Source: PALSA-612 sp963765295 (GTDB taxonomy: Bacteria; Actinomycetota; Thermoleophilia; Gaiellales; Gaiellaceae). Taken from it: a stretch of DNA of 64,000 nucleotides. Location: positions 1 to 64,000 of the forward strand of contig CAVXVO010000004.1 of assembly GCA_963765295.1 (NCBI GenBank), given 5' to 3'. The notes beneath the pieces are model-generated. The model was not told the DNA's origin. It was given only the letters and a program-made list of their open reading frames with translations, and made no database searches. Shown here one piece after another: positions 38,401 to 47,352 of this stretch (position 1 is its first letter; the number at the start of each line of letters is the position of its first letter). The position numbers and the translations under genes were made by a program.

Positions 38401-41014
38401 GTCCACGCCCCGTCGCTCCCGCACGCGCAGGCGGCTGCGGTCCTGCGCAGCGGCTACATCGCGAACGCCTCGCGGGACACGCCCGACACGCTCTCGGTCA
38501 ACCTGTCCTCGGACCGCGTTCGCATCGCCCTGTCGCTGCTCGAGGGCGTTCGGAACGGCCAGAGCATCGGCGCACTACACGGATACGGGTTCGAGCGCGG
38601 GCTCCACGACGCCCACGCCCTCGCCGAAGTCGACAAGTTCATCTACCCGCTGCGCAAAGCGTTCCCGCTCGTGGCCGATTCGCTCGCGTCGACGCAGACG
38701 CCACCCGACGTGCCGATCGAGGCGATCGAGGCGCGCAACGTCCTCGACGGACGCAAGCTGCTCGACCGCGTACGTTCCACGGGGAACGCGAACTACCCGT
38801 TCGGTCTGACCGATCTCCCCGCGGCCACAGGCCCGGAGGCGGCAGCGATCGACGCCCAGGTCGACGCGATGCGCGACGTCGACGACGCCGTCGCCGACGT
38901 GGCGCTCGCCGAAGCCGTCCACCAGGCGGTTCAGGGGAACTTCGATCGGGCGGCTGCGACCCTCGACGCCTATGGCAGCGCGACATTCCCACCTGATCCC
39001 GAAGTCGTGCAGACTCCTGCGCCGGGGATCGGGCTGACCCATCGCGTCGCCGTCCATTTCCGCCCCGGCCTTCCGGCGCCTGCGAACGCGACGCCGCGCG
39101 CGACCGTCGAACCCGCGGTCGACGACTGGCTCGGCAGCGTCCTGCCGAAGTTCACGGACATCGGCTGCACGGTCGTCTGGACCGACCCGATCGGAGGCGG
39201 CGCGCGTTCGGCAGACGTCACCATCGACCAGCTCGGCCTGCGACCACTCGACCTGCTCGAGCTCGTGAAGCCGGACGACGTGCAGGCGATGTCGGAACTC
39301 GACGACCGGATCCTCCGCCTCGTGCACTCGAGACCCAACTCGCCGCGCGCCGACGCCAAGCTCCAGATCCGATACCGGGCCGCACCCGCAGGGGCGGCAC
39401 TCAGCGTCTTCGAGGTCTCGGCGCTCGTCCGGAACCTCCGCGCGCTCGTCCAGCAGTCGCGGCCGATCCGCGCCACCGATGCGCTCCTGGCCAACAACGC
39501 CACCCCTGCCCAGGACGCGCAGGTATTCGCCGACCACACGCGGATCACGGGCCCGAAAGGAACGCTCGACACCATCGTGAACAGCGTCGGCACCTATCTT
39601 GCCACGCTCGCGCCGCTCGTCGCCGATCCGGTCGCGAACCGGGCGGCGATCCTGGCCGGGATCGACGGGTTCCTGGACGACGCGGTCGCGCTCCTCGAGC
39701 GGACGTCGCGCTTCGGCCTCCCGCAGTCGGGTTGGGGGTTCGCGTACGACTGGCGACGCCAGGCGATGCACGACCTCCTCGCGCTCGTGGTCGCACGCGT
39801 CGACGATTGGGACGCCCGCCTCGTGAAGTTCGACCAGGCGCTCAACGACTACGACGCGCTCCCCGCCGCAACCCCCGACGCCGAGCGGTTCCAACTGCTC
39901 CAGGCTGCGGAGGCGCTGGTCGCCGCCCACCTCGACCCGCCGCCGAACACGCCCGCGGCCTTGCGCTCGGCGCTCCCCGCCAAGCGTCTCGCGCTCCAGA
40001 CGAAGCGCGGCGACTTCCACGGCGTCGCGATCGCGAACCATGCATCGCTCGTCGACGCGCTGAACGCGGTTCGGGCTCGGCTTCCGATCGACGCCGTCGA
40101 CCTCGTACCGTTCGACCTCACGCCGATCGAAGACCGCGTCGTGACGTTTGCAGAAGATCTCTCGCGGACGGTCACGAGCCAGCAAAAGGGCCTCAAACAG
40201 CGGCAAGACGCCGTCCAGGCCCAGCTCGACGCGTACGCAGCGGCGACGACAGCGTCCGCGCAGGTCCAGGCGCTCCAGAGGCGGCGAAAGCACTGCTCGG
40301 GGAGTCGTTCATGCTCGTACCGGAGTTCGCGCTCTCGACCGACCAGGGCAGCGAGCTGCGCGAACGCCGTCGCGGCGGGCCGAGCGGCGCGCTGCTCCCG
40401 TACCTGACCGGGACGCAGTCGATCCCGCACCCGGTCGACGAGTGGCTCGCCGGCGCCGCACGCGTGCGCCCGCCGCTTCACGCGTGGGAGACGAGCACGC
40501 TGCTGGCCACCGCCTTCGAACGGCCCGGAGCCCCGGCTCGTCCCGGCGCAGCTCCCGTACGAGGCCAACGCGCCGTGGCTCGCGCTCCAGTTCCCGGCGA
40601 GCTACAAAATCACGAGCGACCGGCTGCTCTACACCGCGCACTACGCGAGTCCCTTCGACGCTTCGGCGCATCAGTGCGGGTTGCTCCTCGACGACTGGAC
40701 CGAGGTCATACCGGGCACGAGCAATGACACCGGCATCACCTTCAACTTCGACCGCCCCGACAACGAGCCGCCGCAGTCGATCCTGCTCGTCATGCCGGCC
40801 ACCGCGGACGGGATCTGGCACTGGGAGGACGTCGTCGGCGCACTGAACGAGACGCTCGACCTCGCGAAGAAGCGGGCGCTCGAGCCGTCTATGCTCGATC
40901 CGACCGTGTACTCGCGCCTCCTGCCAGCGACGATCATGGCCGTGACGCTCCACGGGATCTCGATCGCGACCGCCCTCGCCGTATCAGGCGGCGTCATGGA
41001 GCGGGCGGAGGTGA
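35449..41014 (+). CDS. Giant protein C of the operon (~1855 aa), frameshifted in its first half
   Basis: Starts at ATG 35449 (MTDFDDARDALVAARA) with a long Ala/Glu/Arg helical, probably coiled-coil, region. It continues FTDPRRTLGRLPDD, AIDLNPEVARAGFDRLLVLG, RIGKQAYGILPTTAFSQIRW and FHWRYSESIDELYNIVNFWG through many indels up to ~37900. From 38164 to ~40275 it is a clean 700-residue stretch (e.g. PSLPHAQAAAVLRSGYIANA, VNLSSDRVRIALSLLEGVRN) with a coiled-coil-like segment (SRTVTSQQKGLKQRQDAVQA). After one indel it ends VMPATADGIWHWEDVVGALN and on to ~41014, where TGA forms part of the next gene's ribosome binding site. No known domain recognised. Confidence 0.68.
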
Positions 41015-41021
41015 AGCGTTC

Positions 41022-42873
41022 GTGCCTAGCGCAATCAGGGTCGCCGACATCCGCGCCGCGATCGAGCGCCGCATGTTCCCCTCGGTAACGGTGTGGAACC
41101 GGCTCGAGGGTCGGCCGCGCACGCAGAGCTTCGATCGTGCCCTCCGGGCCGAGGTCCGCGACGCGCTCTGGATGCTCACGAAGCAGTGGCAGATGGGCGA
41201 GTTCCGCGGTAGCGATGCCGGCTCGCCCGTGTTCGCGAAGCTCCAGGTCGACACGACGCACCTGACGAAGTACCGGCCCGGCTCGGGCACTGCGGAGGCG
41301 TTCGACGAACACCTGCCGCTCGAGGCGAAGGTCGAGCGGCGGCGCGTCCCGCTGACCATCGGCGGCCGTATCGCATCGCTCGACCTCCGTCTGGCCATGG
41401 GCCGCGAGTGGCTTGCTCTGATCGACGGGCTCGGCCACAGGCAGGGGTTCATCGACGCCTATCCGATCCAGGCACCCGACCCGACCACCACGAACGACGC
41501 GGAGATCGTTGCGAGCCCGCAGGCGTGTCGAGCTCTTCGCCGCGGTCGCGGGGCGCGCAATGGACGGCGGCGCGCTCTACGAGCACCTCGTCGCAAGCCC
41601 GACCAACCACGCCTACGACGGCGTCGCCGGCATCACCGTGCCCGAGCAAGGCCCGTTCGATCAGGCTGCAACGGCCTTCCTGGCTTGGTTCGACCGCCTG
41701 ATCCTCCAGCCCCCCGTGACGGGCGACGACGCGTGGACGCCGCCGCAGCTCGAGTATCAGTTCGCCGCGTCGGCTCCCGAAAGCGGCGGGGCGGAGAAGG
41801 TGTACGTCGCCGAGGGTTACTACCAGGGCCGGCTCGACTGGTACAGCCTGGACGTCGATCCGTCCACGCAGGTGCTCGACCCGGTGCCCGGGACCGATAT
41901 CCCGCCGGAGGCGGTGAAGCGCGCGACGATCCCCGTTGCAGTGACCTTCACCGGCATGCCGAACACACGCTGGTGGTCGTTCGAAGAGCGCAAGACGAAC
42001 TACGGCGACGTCGACGCGAACACCACCGACCTGGCCAAGCTGCTCTTCCTCGAGTTCGCACTCGTCTACGGCAACGACTGGTTCGTGATCCCGTACACGC
42101 TCGACGCCGGGACACTGTCCGCGGTCCGGGGTCTCGCAGTCACGAACGTCTTCGGCGAGCGCTTCTGGATCGAGGCCGCCGGCGCCGGAGCCGACGACGA
42201 CTGGCAGCGCTGGAGCATGTTCACGGTCGACGTCGAGGGTTCGACCGGCGCCGCCGACACCTCCCTGCTCCTCCTGCCGACGGTACCCAAGACCGAGCAA
42301 GGCCCGCCGACGGAGGACGTCATGCTGATCCGCGACGAAGTCGCGAACATGGTGTGGGGGGTCGAGACGACGGTGCCGCTCGCAACCGGCGACGCGGTTC
42401 CCGGGATCGAGGCAGCGCGCCAGCTCCGCGCGTTCTACGAGGCCGCGCTCGCGCCGGCGGGACCGCCGCCCACGCCGAAGGCGCCCATCAGCTACGAGAT
42501 CATGAGCACAGTGCCAGAGAACTGGATTCCGTTCATACCGGTGCACGTCGACGGGAGCAATCGCGAGATCCAACTCCAGCGTGCCGCGATGCCGAGGATC
42601 CTCGAAGGCGGCCCCGTTCCGCCCGACAAGGTGGAGCCGCGGACCGTGCTCCTCCGCGAGGGGCTCGACAGTACGCCCCTCGCAGCGTACTTCGTGCACG
42701 AAGAGGAGGTGCCGCGCGCCGGCACCCGCGTGTTCCAAGCCTACCGCCGGACACGCTGGACGGACGGACGTGTCGTCGTCTGGCTCGGCGTCCGCCGGCA
42801 AACCGGCCGGGGCGAGGGCTCGAGCGGCCTTCGCTTCGACGAGCTCGTCGATCAGCCCGGAGCGGCGTCGTGA
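41022..42873 (+). CDS. Large protein D of the operon (~617 aa), one frameshift
   Basis: GTG 41022 has a strong GGAGGTGA site 7 bases upstream. It reads VPSAIRVADIRAAIERRMFP, then RTQSFDRALRAEVRDALWML and TKQWQMGEFRGSDAGSPVFA; the frame shifts near 41523 and continues to DELVDQPGAAS. The middle has WWSFEERKTNYGDVDANTTD and FVIPYTLDAGTLSAVRG, the end TVPENWIPFIPVHVDGSN. I associate the LWMLxxQWQxGEFxGxDAGSP block with an uncharacterised family but can name no function. Soluble. Its TGA overlaps the start of gene E. Confidence 0.75.
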
Positions 42874-43112
42874 AGACCACCGACCTCACTCCCCGCAGCA
42901 GGCAGGTGGTGGTGACGCTGGGTCGTCGCCTCACGAACCCGCCCGGTCCGCCGAGCTCCCCGCTGCAGCGAGCTATCGCCCTCGTGCTGGTCTTGCCTGT
43001 CGTCGCGATCGCACTCATGCTTCTCGCGCTCCTGTTTGCGCTGCTGCTCGTTTCGTCCCTGGCGCTGACTGCGCTCCTGGGCATCGCGGCACTCCTGGCG
43101 CGAAGGCGCTGA
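42870..43112 (+). CDS. Holin-like small membrane protein E (80 aa)
   Basis: GTG 42870 overlaps the stop of gene D by four bases. Residues 1-34 are basic and polar (VKTTDLTPRSRQVVVTLGRR); 35-77 form a very hydrophobic stretch long enough for two helices (AIALVLVLPVVAIALMLLAL, LLVSSLALTALLGIAALLA), ending in RRR. Size and topology resemble holins or small membrane anchors, but this is composition only. Last gene of the operon. Confidence 0.65.
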   Translation: MKTTDLTPRSRQVVVTLGRRLTNPPGPPSSPLQRAIALVLVLPVVAIALMLLALLFALLLVSSLALTALLGIAALLARRR

Positions 43113-43226
43113 GCAAGGGCTCGCAGGAGTAGAGGCGGCGCCGTCTCCTGACTTTCCAAGGGACCATCAGTCCGCGCGGGCGGACGGGCGGTCGACCGAT
43201 TCCCATGATTCTCTGCATGATGATGC

Positions 43227-43232
43227 TATGAT
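43227..43232 (+). promoter_or_regulatory. -10 element (TATGAT) of the vapB/PIN operon
   Basis: TATGAT ends 6 bases before the vapB ATG, and no Shine-Dalgarno is present, so the transcript would begin at or next to the start codon (leaderless). Repeated ATGATG steps in the preceding 30 bases may be part of an antitoxin operator. Confidence 0.5.
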
Positions 43233-43238
43233 GCGCAT

Positions 43239-43466
43239 ATGCCTAAGGTGCGGACGACCGTAACGCTTGACGACGAAGTACTGCGGGCGGTGAAGATCCG
43301 GGCGGCTCGTCTCGGCCGGGGTGACAGCGAGGTCATCGAAGCATCGCTCCGACGTGATCTCGGACTCGACCTTCTCGACCGGCTCTGGGCCAAGAACGAT
43401 CTCCTGGAAGACGACGCCACTGCCCTTGCCGTCGAGGCCCAGCACAAGACACGCCCAAAGACCTAG
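43239..43466 (+). CDS. VapB-like ribbon-helix-helix antitoxin
   Basis: 75 aa. The N-terminal strand and two helices (KVRTTVTLDDEVLRAVKIRA, RLGRGDSEVIEASLRRDLG) form a ribbon-helix-helix DNA-binding fold; the C-terminal tail (DRLWAKNDLLEDDATALAVE) would wrap the toxin. It precedes a PIN-domain toxin gene by 9 bases. Likely autoregulates the pair. Confidence 0.85.
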   Translation: MPKVRTTVTLDDEVLRAVKIRAARLGRGDSEVIEASLRRDLGLDLLDRLWAKNDLLEDDATALAVEAQHKTRPKT

Positions 43467-43475
43467 GTACGGCAC

Positions 43476-43907
43476 TTGTCGCGGGCCGTTCTCGACCCCA
43501 ACGTCATCATCTCGGCGCTCCTCTCGCCGATGGGAAACACCGCGCGCCTGCTCCAAGCCTGGGAGCAGGGCAAGTTCGAGTTGATCGCTTCCCCCGCCCT
43601 ACTCCAGGAGCTGCAACGAGCGCTCGCCTACCCAAAGCTGCGCCGACGCATCTCCGAGCAGGACGCCGAAAGCGTCGTTCGATGGCTGAACGAATCGGCA
43701 ACGCTCGCCAGCGACCCCGCTGAGCCACCGCCGACCAGCTCGCGGGATCCCGGAGACGACTACCTGATCGCTCTCGCCGCCTCGCGACAGGCGATCCTCG
43801 TCAGCGGCGACAAGCATCTTCTCGATCTCGCCGACCGCATCCCAGTCCTCGACCCCGCCGCCTTCCTCGAACACCTCTCGCAACGAGAACGCGATACCGG
43901 CGGCTAG
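43476..43907 (+). CDS. PIN-domain toxin (putative toxin-antitoxin ribonuclease)
   Basis: 143 aa. The N-terminal VLDPNVIISALLSPMGNTAR, the ELQRALAYPKLRRR segment, the acidic residues in RDPGDDYLIALAAS and the ILVSGDKHLLDLAD motif are those of the PIN family of putative toxin components (metal-dependent endoribonucleases). Start at TTG 43476; no strong ribosome binding site. Forms a toxin-antitoxin module with the upstream gene. Confidence 0.88.
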   Translation: MSRAVLDPNVIISALLSPMGNTARLLQAWEQGKFELIASPALLQELQRALAYPKLRRRISEQDAESVVRWLNESATLASDPAEPPPTSSRDPGDDYLIALAASRQAILVSGDKHLLDLADRIPVLDPAAFLEHLSQRERDTGG

Positions 43908-44089
43908 ACGATCAGCCAGCCGACTACCCAACGCCACGAGGTACGAATCGCCCAAGGCCGCAACGGTGAGCAGTCCGCCGCCGCGAGCAACGGACTTATC
44001 TATCCCACGTTCAGCTCGGGGTTAGCAAGCGGCGCGAACACATGATCGATCTCCCGCGTGTGAACCGGCGGCGGATGGGGCCCGTAGGA

Positions 44090-44179
44090 CACTAAAGGGG
44101 ACGGTTGTGCGGTTTGCCGCCGTGTTCGGGGCCTCGGTTTCCCCTGGCGTCTCCAGGCGTACTCACCAAACTCACCATC
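44090..44179 (+). repeat. Dispersed direct repeat, copy A
   Basis: CACTAAAGGGGACGGTTG, a TCGGTTTC block and CCAGGCGTACTCACCAA followed by ACTCACCATC. The same blocks occur in the same order at 50332-50423. The two copies bracket the pair of cyclase genes. No open frame or transposase nearby. Confidence 0.75.
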
Positions 44180-44180
44180 T

Positions 44181-47129
44181 CTACGGGGTGCTATTTCGGC
44201 CTCGCGACGACAGCTCTGCCTTGAGCGCCTCGAGTTGGGGGCGTACCTGTGCGACCATGGCAAGGTTCTTCTTGCGCTCGTACCGTTCGAGTGCCTGCTC
44301 GAGCGCGTCGGCGGCGTCCAACGTCTTGTTGGCCGCGCGCAGCACCTCGGCGAGGTCGCAGAGTGCGTCGCCTTGTATGTTCAGCGCGTCGGTTCTATCG
44401 GCGAGCGCGACAGCCTCGCGGGTGAGCCGCTCGGCCTCGTCATGGCTGCCTGTGTTGGACTCGAGGAGTGCTTGTGCTTGCCGCCAGCCCGTCTGCGACC
44501 AGATGTCGTTCTCGCCGGCGAGGCGCCGCCCGAGTTCGGCCAAGGGTCGTGCCTCGTCGTGTCGGCCGGCTCCGCAGAGTTCGCGGGCGAGTTCGGGGGC
44601 GAGCCCGGATACGAAGCTGTCCATTCTGCGCGCCTGCAGATCGGCGAGCGCGCGGGAGAGGTGTCCGATCGCTGCCTGGTGGTCTCCCTCGAGCCGGGCA
44701 ATCTGCCCCAGCCAGCTCTCCTCGAAGTCGCCCCTGACGGCGCGAAGGCGGTCGAGTGCCGCGAGCCCAAGCGGCCAGGCCTCGTCGAAGCGCCTGAGCA
44801 TCGCCAGTACGTACGCTCGTAGGAGCATGTCCGGCGGCGTCGCCGACCGGTCGCCGATGCCCGCGTCGATCTCGCGGAGGGCTTCGTCGGCCGGGCACGG
44901 CCCGACGGCGAGTGCAAGCGCCGGGGGGCTGGTCCGCTCGGGCTGCCCGGCGAGTTCTGCATGGCGGTTGGCCTGCCGCGTAGCCTCGGCCATCTGCTCG
45001 AAGCGACAGTACGTGTTGGGCACGTGGAACGCGTACGCCGCCCACAGCCGCCGCAGGCCGTCGTGGTCGCCCGCCTGCTCGAGCAGCGGCACAGTCGCCC
45101 GCGTCAGTGCCTCGATCCGCTCGACCTCGGGCTCGCCGAGTCCGTGTCGGAGCCCGGCGGCGATCGTCTCGGCCAGCGCAGCCTCCGTCGCTCGCCCCTC
45201 CCCCGTCGCGCGCTCTGCCGCCGCCGCGGCTACCTCGGCTCCGCGGCGCGGGTCGTTCATCTCCAAGGCTTCGGCGAGGTCGAGTTCCAGATGGATGTCG
45301 AGGCGATGCGGCCGGACCAGCCGGAGCGACCGCTCGAGCAGCGAGACGGCGGCGCCCTCGTCAACGCGCACGAGCGCTCTCCGGCCGGCGGCAGCCAGGT
45401 GCTCGCCGGCGCGTTCGGCGAGTGCTGGTCGCGGCTGCCCGAGCTCCGCAAGGTAGCCCGCGGCCCGCTCCAGGTGGTAGCCCAGCACCTCGTCGAGCTC
45501 GACCAGGTCGGGGGCGCGCTGCTCGAGCCAAACGGCGTAGCGCTCGTGCAGTTCAGCGCGGGTCGCCTTTGGGAGTCCGTCGTAGGCAGCGTCGCGGATC
45601 AGGAGATGGCGGAAGCGGAAGCCCTCGTCGCCCGGGACGATCGCCCGATCGGAGCGGATCAATTCCTTGCGGGTCAGAGAAGCCAGGCGCGGCGTCACCT
45701 GCGCCTCGTCTGGCGCGAGCACCTGCACGGCGCCACGGTGGAAGACCTCACCCTCCACCGAGCCACACTCGAGTACGGATCGCTCCCTGTCATCGAGCTG
45801 GTCGAGGCGCGCGGCAAGGAGTGCGCGCAGGGTTGGCGGAACGTCCACATCGCCGCTCTCTGCGATCGCGAGCATCTCGGTCAGAAACAGCGGGTTGCCC
45901 CCCGCAGCCGTAGCTATCCGCTTACGCAGCCCGACCGGGGCCGCCGCGATCAGCTCATCGACGGCATCCTCAGCGAGCGGCTCGAGACGGTGAGCGACCG
46001 GCCATTGAGGCCGGCGGTCGAGCAGTTCCGGCCGCGCCATACAGACGAGCAGGATCGGCGCCCGGGCAAAGAGCGCCACCCCCTCGACCAGATCGAGAAA
46101 GGTGTCCTCGCCCCACTGGACGTCGTCGAGGACCACGACGAGCGGCGCCTGCTCCGCAAACAACGCACGGAACGCCCACGCGATCTCCTCTGACGAGGCC
46201 GCGCCAGCCCTCCGGCCAAGCAGCGATTCAATCGCGGCCGCCGCCGCCGGATCACTGGGCAGCACGTCGAGTTGTTTCAGCACCTCCACGAGCGGCCAGT
46301 ACGTGATCCCATCGCCATAGGGCAGGCAACGCCCGCGCACAACCCGCGCGTCGATCGCGGCAAGCGCCTCCGCGATGAGGCGAGACTTGCCGATCCCGGC
46401 ATCGCCGACGACCGTAACCAGCACGCAGCGCTGCTCAGCGAGCGCGCGTGCCCATGCCTCGCGAATCAGGACAAGCTCGTCCTCGCGGCCCACAAACCGG
46501 GACTCATGGCTCCGCTCAGGCGCCTCGCCCACCCTGACAAGCCGGAAAGCAGGAACAGGATCGTGCTTCCCCTTCAACTCGAGCGACCCGACCGCATCCG
46601 CCTCCACCGCCCCTCCGACGAGCCGCATCGTCTCGGCGCCCAGCAGCACCTCTCCGGGCTGGGCAGCCTGCTCCAACCTGGCAGCGACGTTGACCGCGTC
46701 CCCCGTCGCCAACCGCTCCTCGGTTCCGGTCACGACCTCACCCGTATTCACACCGATCCGGGCCTGCACTCCCAGTCCAGGGAGCGCATCGCGCATCTCC
46801 ACCGCTGCCCGGCAGGCCCTCAATGCGTCGTCCTCATGCGCGACCGGCACCCCGAACACCGCCATCACCGCATCACCGATGAACTTCTCCACCGTCCCGC
46901 CGTGCGACTCGACGATCCCCCGCATCCGGTCGAAATACCGGGCCAGTAGCGCCCGCAACGCCTCCGGATCCGTCGACTCACCCAACGCCGTCGACCCCGT
47001 CACGTCGCAGAACAGCACCGTCACCGTCTTCCGCTGCTCACGACCCTCGCCCACTAGCGGCGCGGTGCAGAACCCGCAGAACTGGAAGCCTTCCGGGTTC
47101 TCCTTGCCACAAGCGGAACAAGCAACCAC
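44181..47129 (-). CDS. Adenylate/guanylate cyclase with AAA-type ATPase and TPR region
   Basis: 982 aa. Zinc ribbon 4-21 (CSACGKENPEGFQFCGFC). Class III cyclase domain ~30-200: first metal Asp in TVTVLFCDVTGSTALG, second in KFIGDAVMAVFGVP, and TGDAVNVAARLEQAA. Then a STAND/AAA-type ATPase with Walker A (VVGDAGIGKSRLIAEAL) and Walker B (LVVVLDDVQWGEDTF). The remaining ~500 residues are helical repeats. Such proteins are soluble signal sensors that may make cAMP; no DNA-binding domain is present. The start GTG 47129 sets the ribbon. A paralogue lacking the whole middle lies at 5783-5920. Divergent from the gene at 47353. Confidence 0.92.
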   Translation of the reverse strand: MVACSACGKENPEGFQFCGFCTAPLVGEGREQRKTVTVLFCDVTGSTALGESTDPEALRALLARYFDRMRGIVESHGGTVEKFIGDAVMAVFGVPVAHEDDALRACRAAVEMRDALPGLGVQARIGVNTGEVVTGTEERLATGDAVNVAARLEQAAQPGEVLLGAETMRLVGGAVEADAVGSLELKGKHDPVPAFRLVRVGEAPERSHESRFVGREDELVLIREAWARALAEQRCVLVTVVGDAGIGKSRLIAEALAAIDARVVRGRCLPYGDGITYWPLVEVLKQLDVLPSDPAAAAAIESLLGRRAGAASSEEIAWAFRALFAEQAPLVVVLDDVQWGEDTFLDLVEGVALFARAPILLVCMARPELLDRRPQWPVAHRLEPLAEDAVDELIAAAPVGLRKRIATAAGGNPLFLTEMLAIAESGDVDVPPTLRALLAARLDQLDDRERSVLECGSVEGEVFHRGAVQVLAPDEAQVTPRLASLTRKELIRSDRAIVPGDEGFRFRHLLIRDAAYDGLPKATRAELHERYAVWLEQRAPDLVELDEVLGYHLERAAGYLAELGQPRPALAERAGEHLAAAGRRALVRVDEGAAVSLLERSLRLVRPHRLDIHLELDLAEALEMNDPRRGAEVAAAAAERATGEGRATEAALAETIAAGLRHGLGEPEVERIEALTRATVPLLEQAGDHDGLRRLWAAYAFHVPNTYCRFEQMAEATRQANRHAELAGQPERTSPPALALAVGPCPADEALREIDAGIGDRSATPPDMLLRAYVLAMLRRFDEAWPLGLAALDRLRAVRGDFEESWLGQIARLEGDHQAAIGHLSRALADLQARRMDSFVSGLAPELARELCGAGRHDEARPLAELGRRLAGENDIWSQTGWRQAQALLESNTGSHDEAERLTREAVALADRTDALNIQGDALCDLAEVLRAANKTLDAADALEQALERYERKKNLAMVAQVRPQLEALKAELSSRGRNSTP

Positions 47130-47352
47130 CGACCGAGTCTACGACCATCAACTCGAAGGTCGAAGTTCGCCGCCCTCCTGCCTTGCTTGTGGGACAAGCG
47201 GCGGACCGGCGGCGAACCCTTGATCGACGTACAGTCCAGCCGTCCACCAAGACTCCCTACCGGCAACGACGTACGGTACGACGAAAGCGTTTTGTCGCCT
47301 ATGCCGGTGCCGTTGCGAGAAGTACAACGCCCGGGCGCGTTAGGGTCGTCGG

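Noticed and set aside
38575..40293. 572-residue open frame on the minus strand
   Set aside because: It is antisense to the clean coding part of giant protein C, is arginine/glycine-rich and has no motif; long antisense frames are expected in GC-rich codons.
26405..43112. Phage tail or contractile injection system
   Set aside because: No sheath, tube, baseplate, spike or AAA-remodelling protein is recognisable in the readable frames; giant size and gene coupling alone are not enough.
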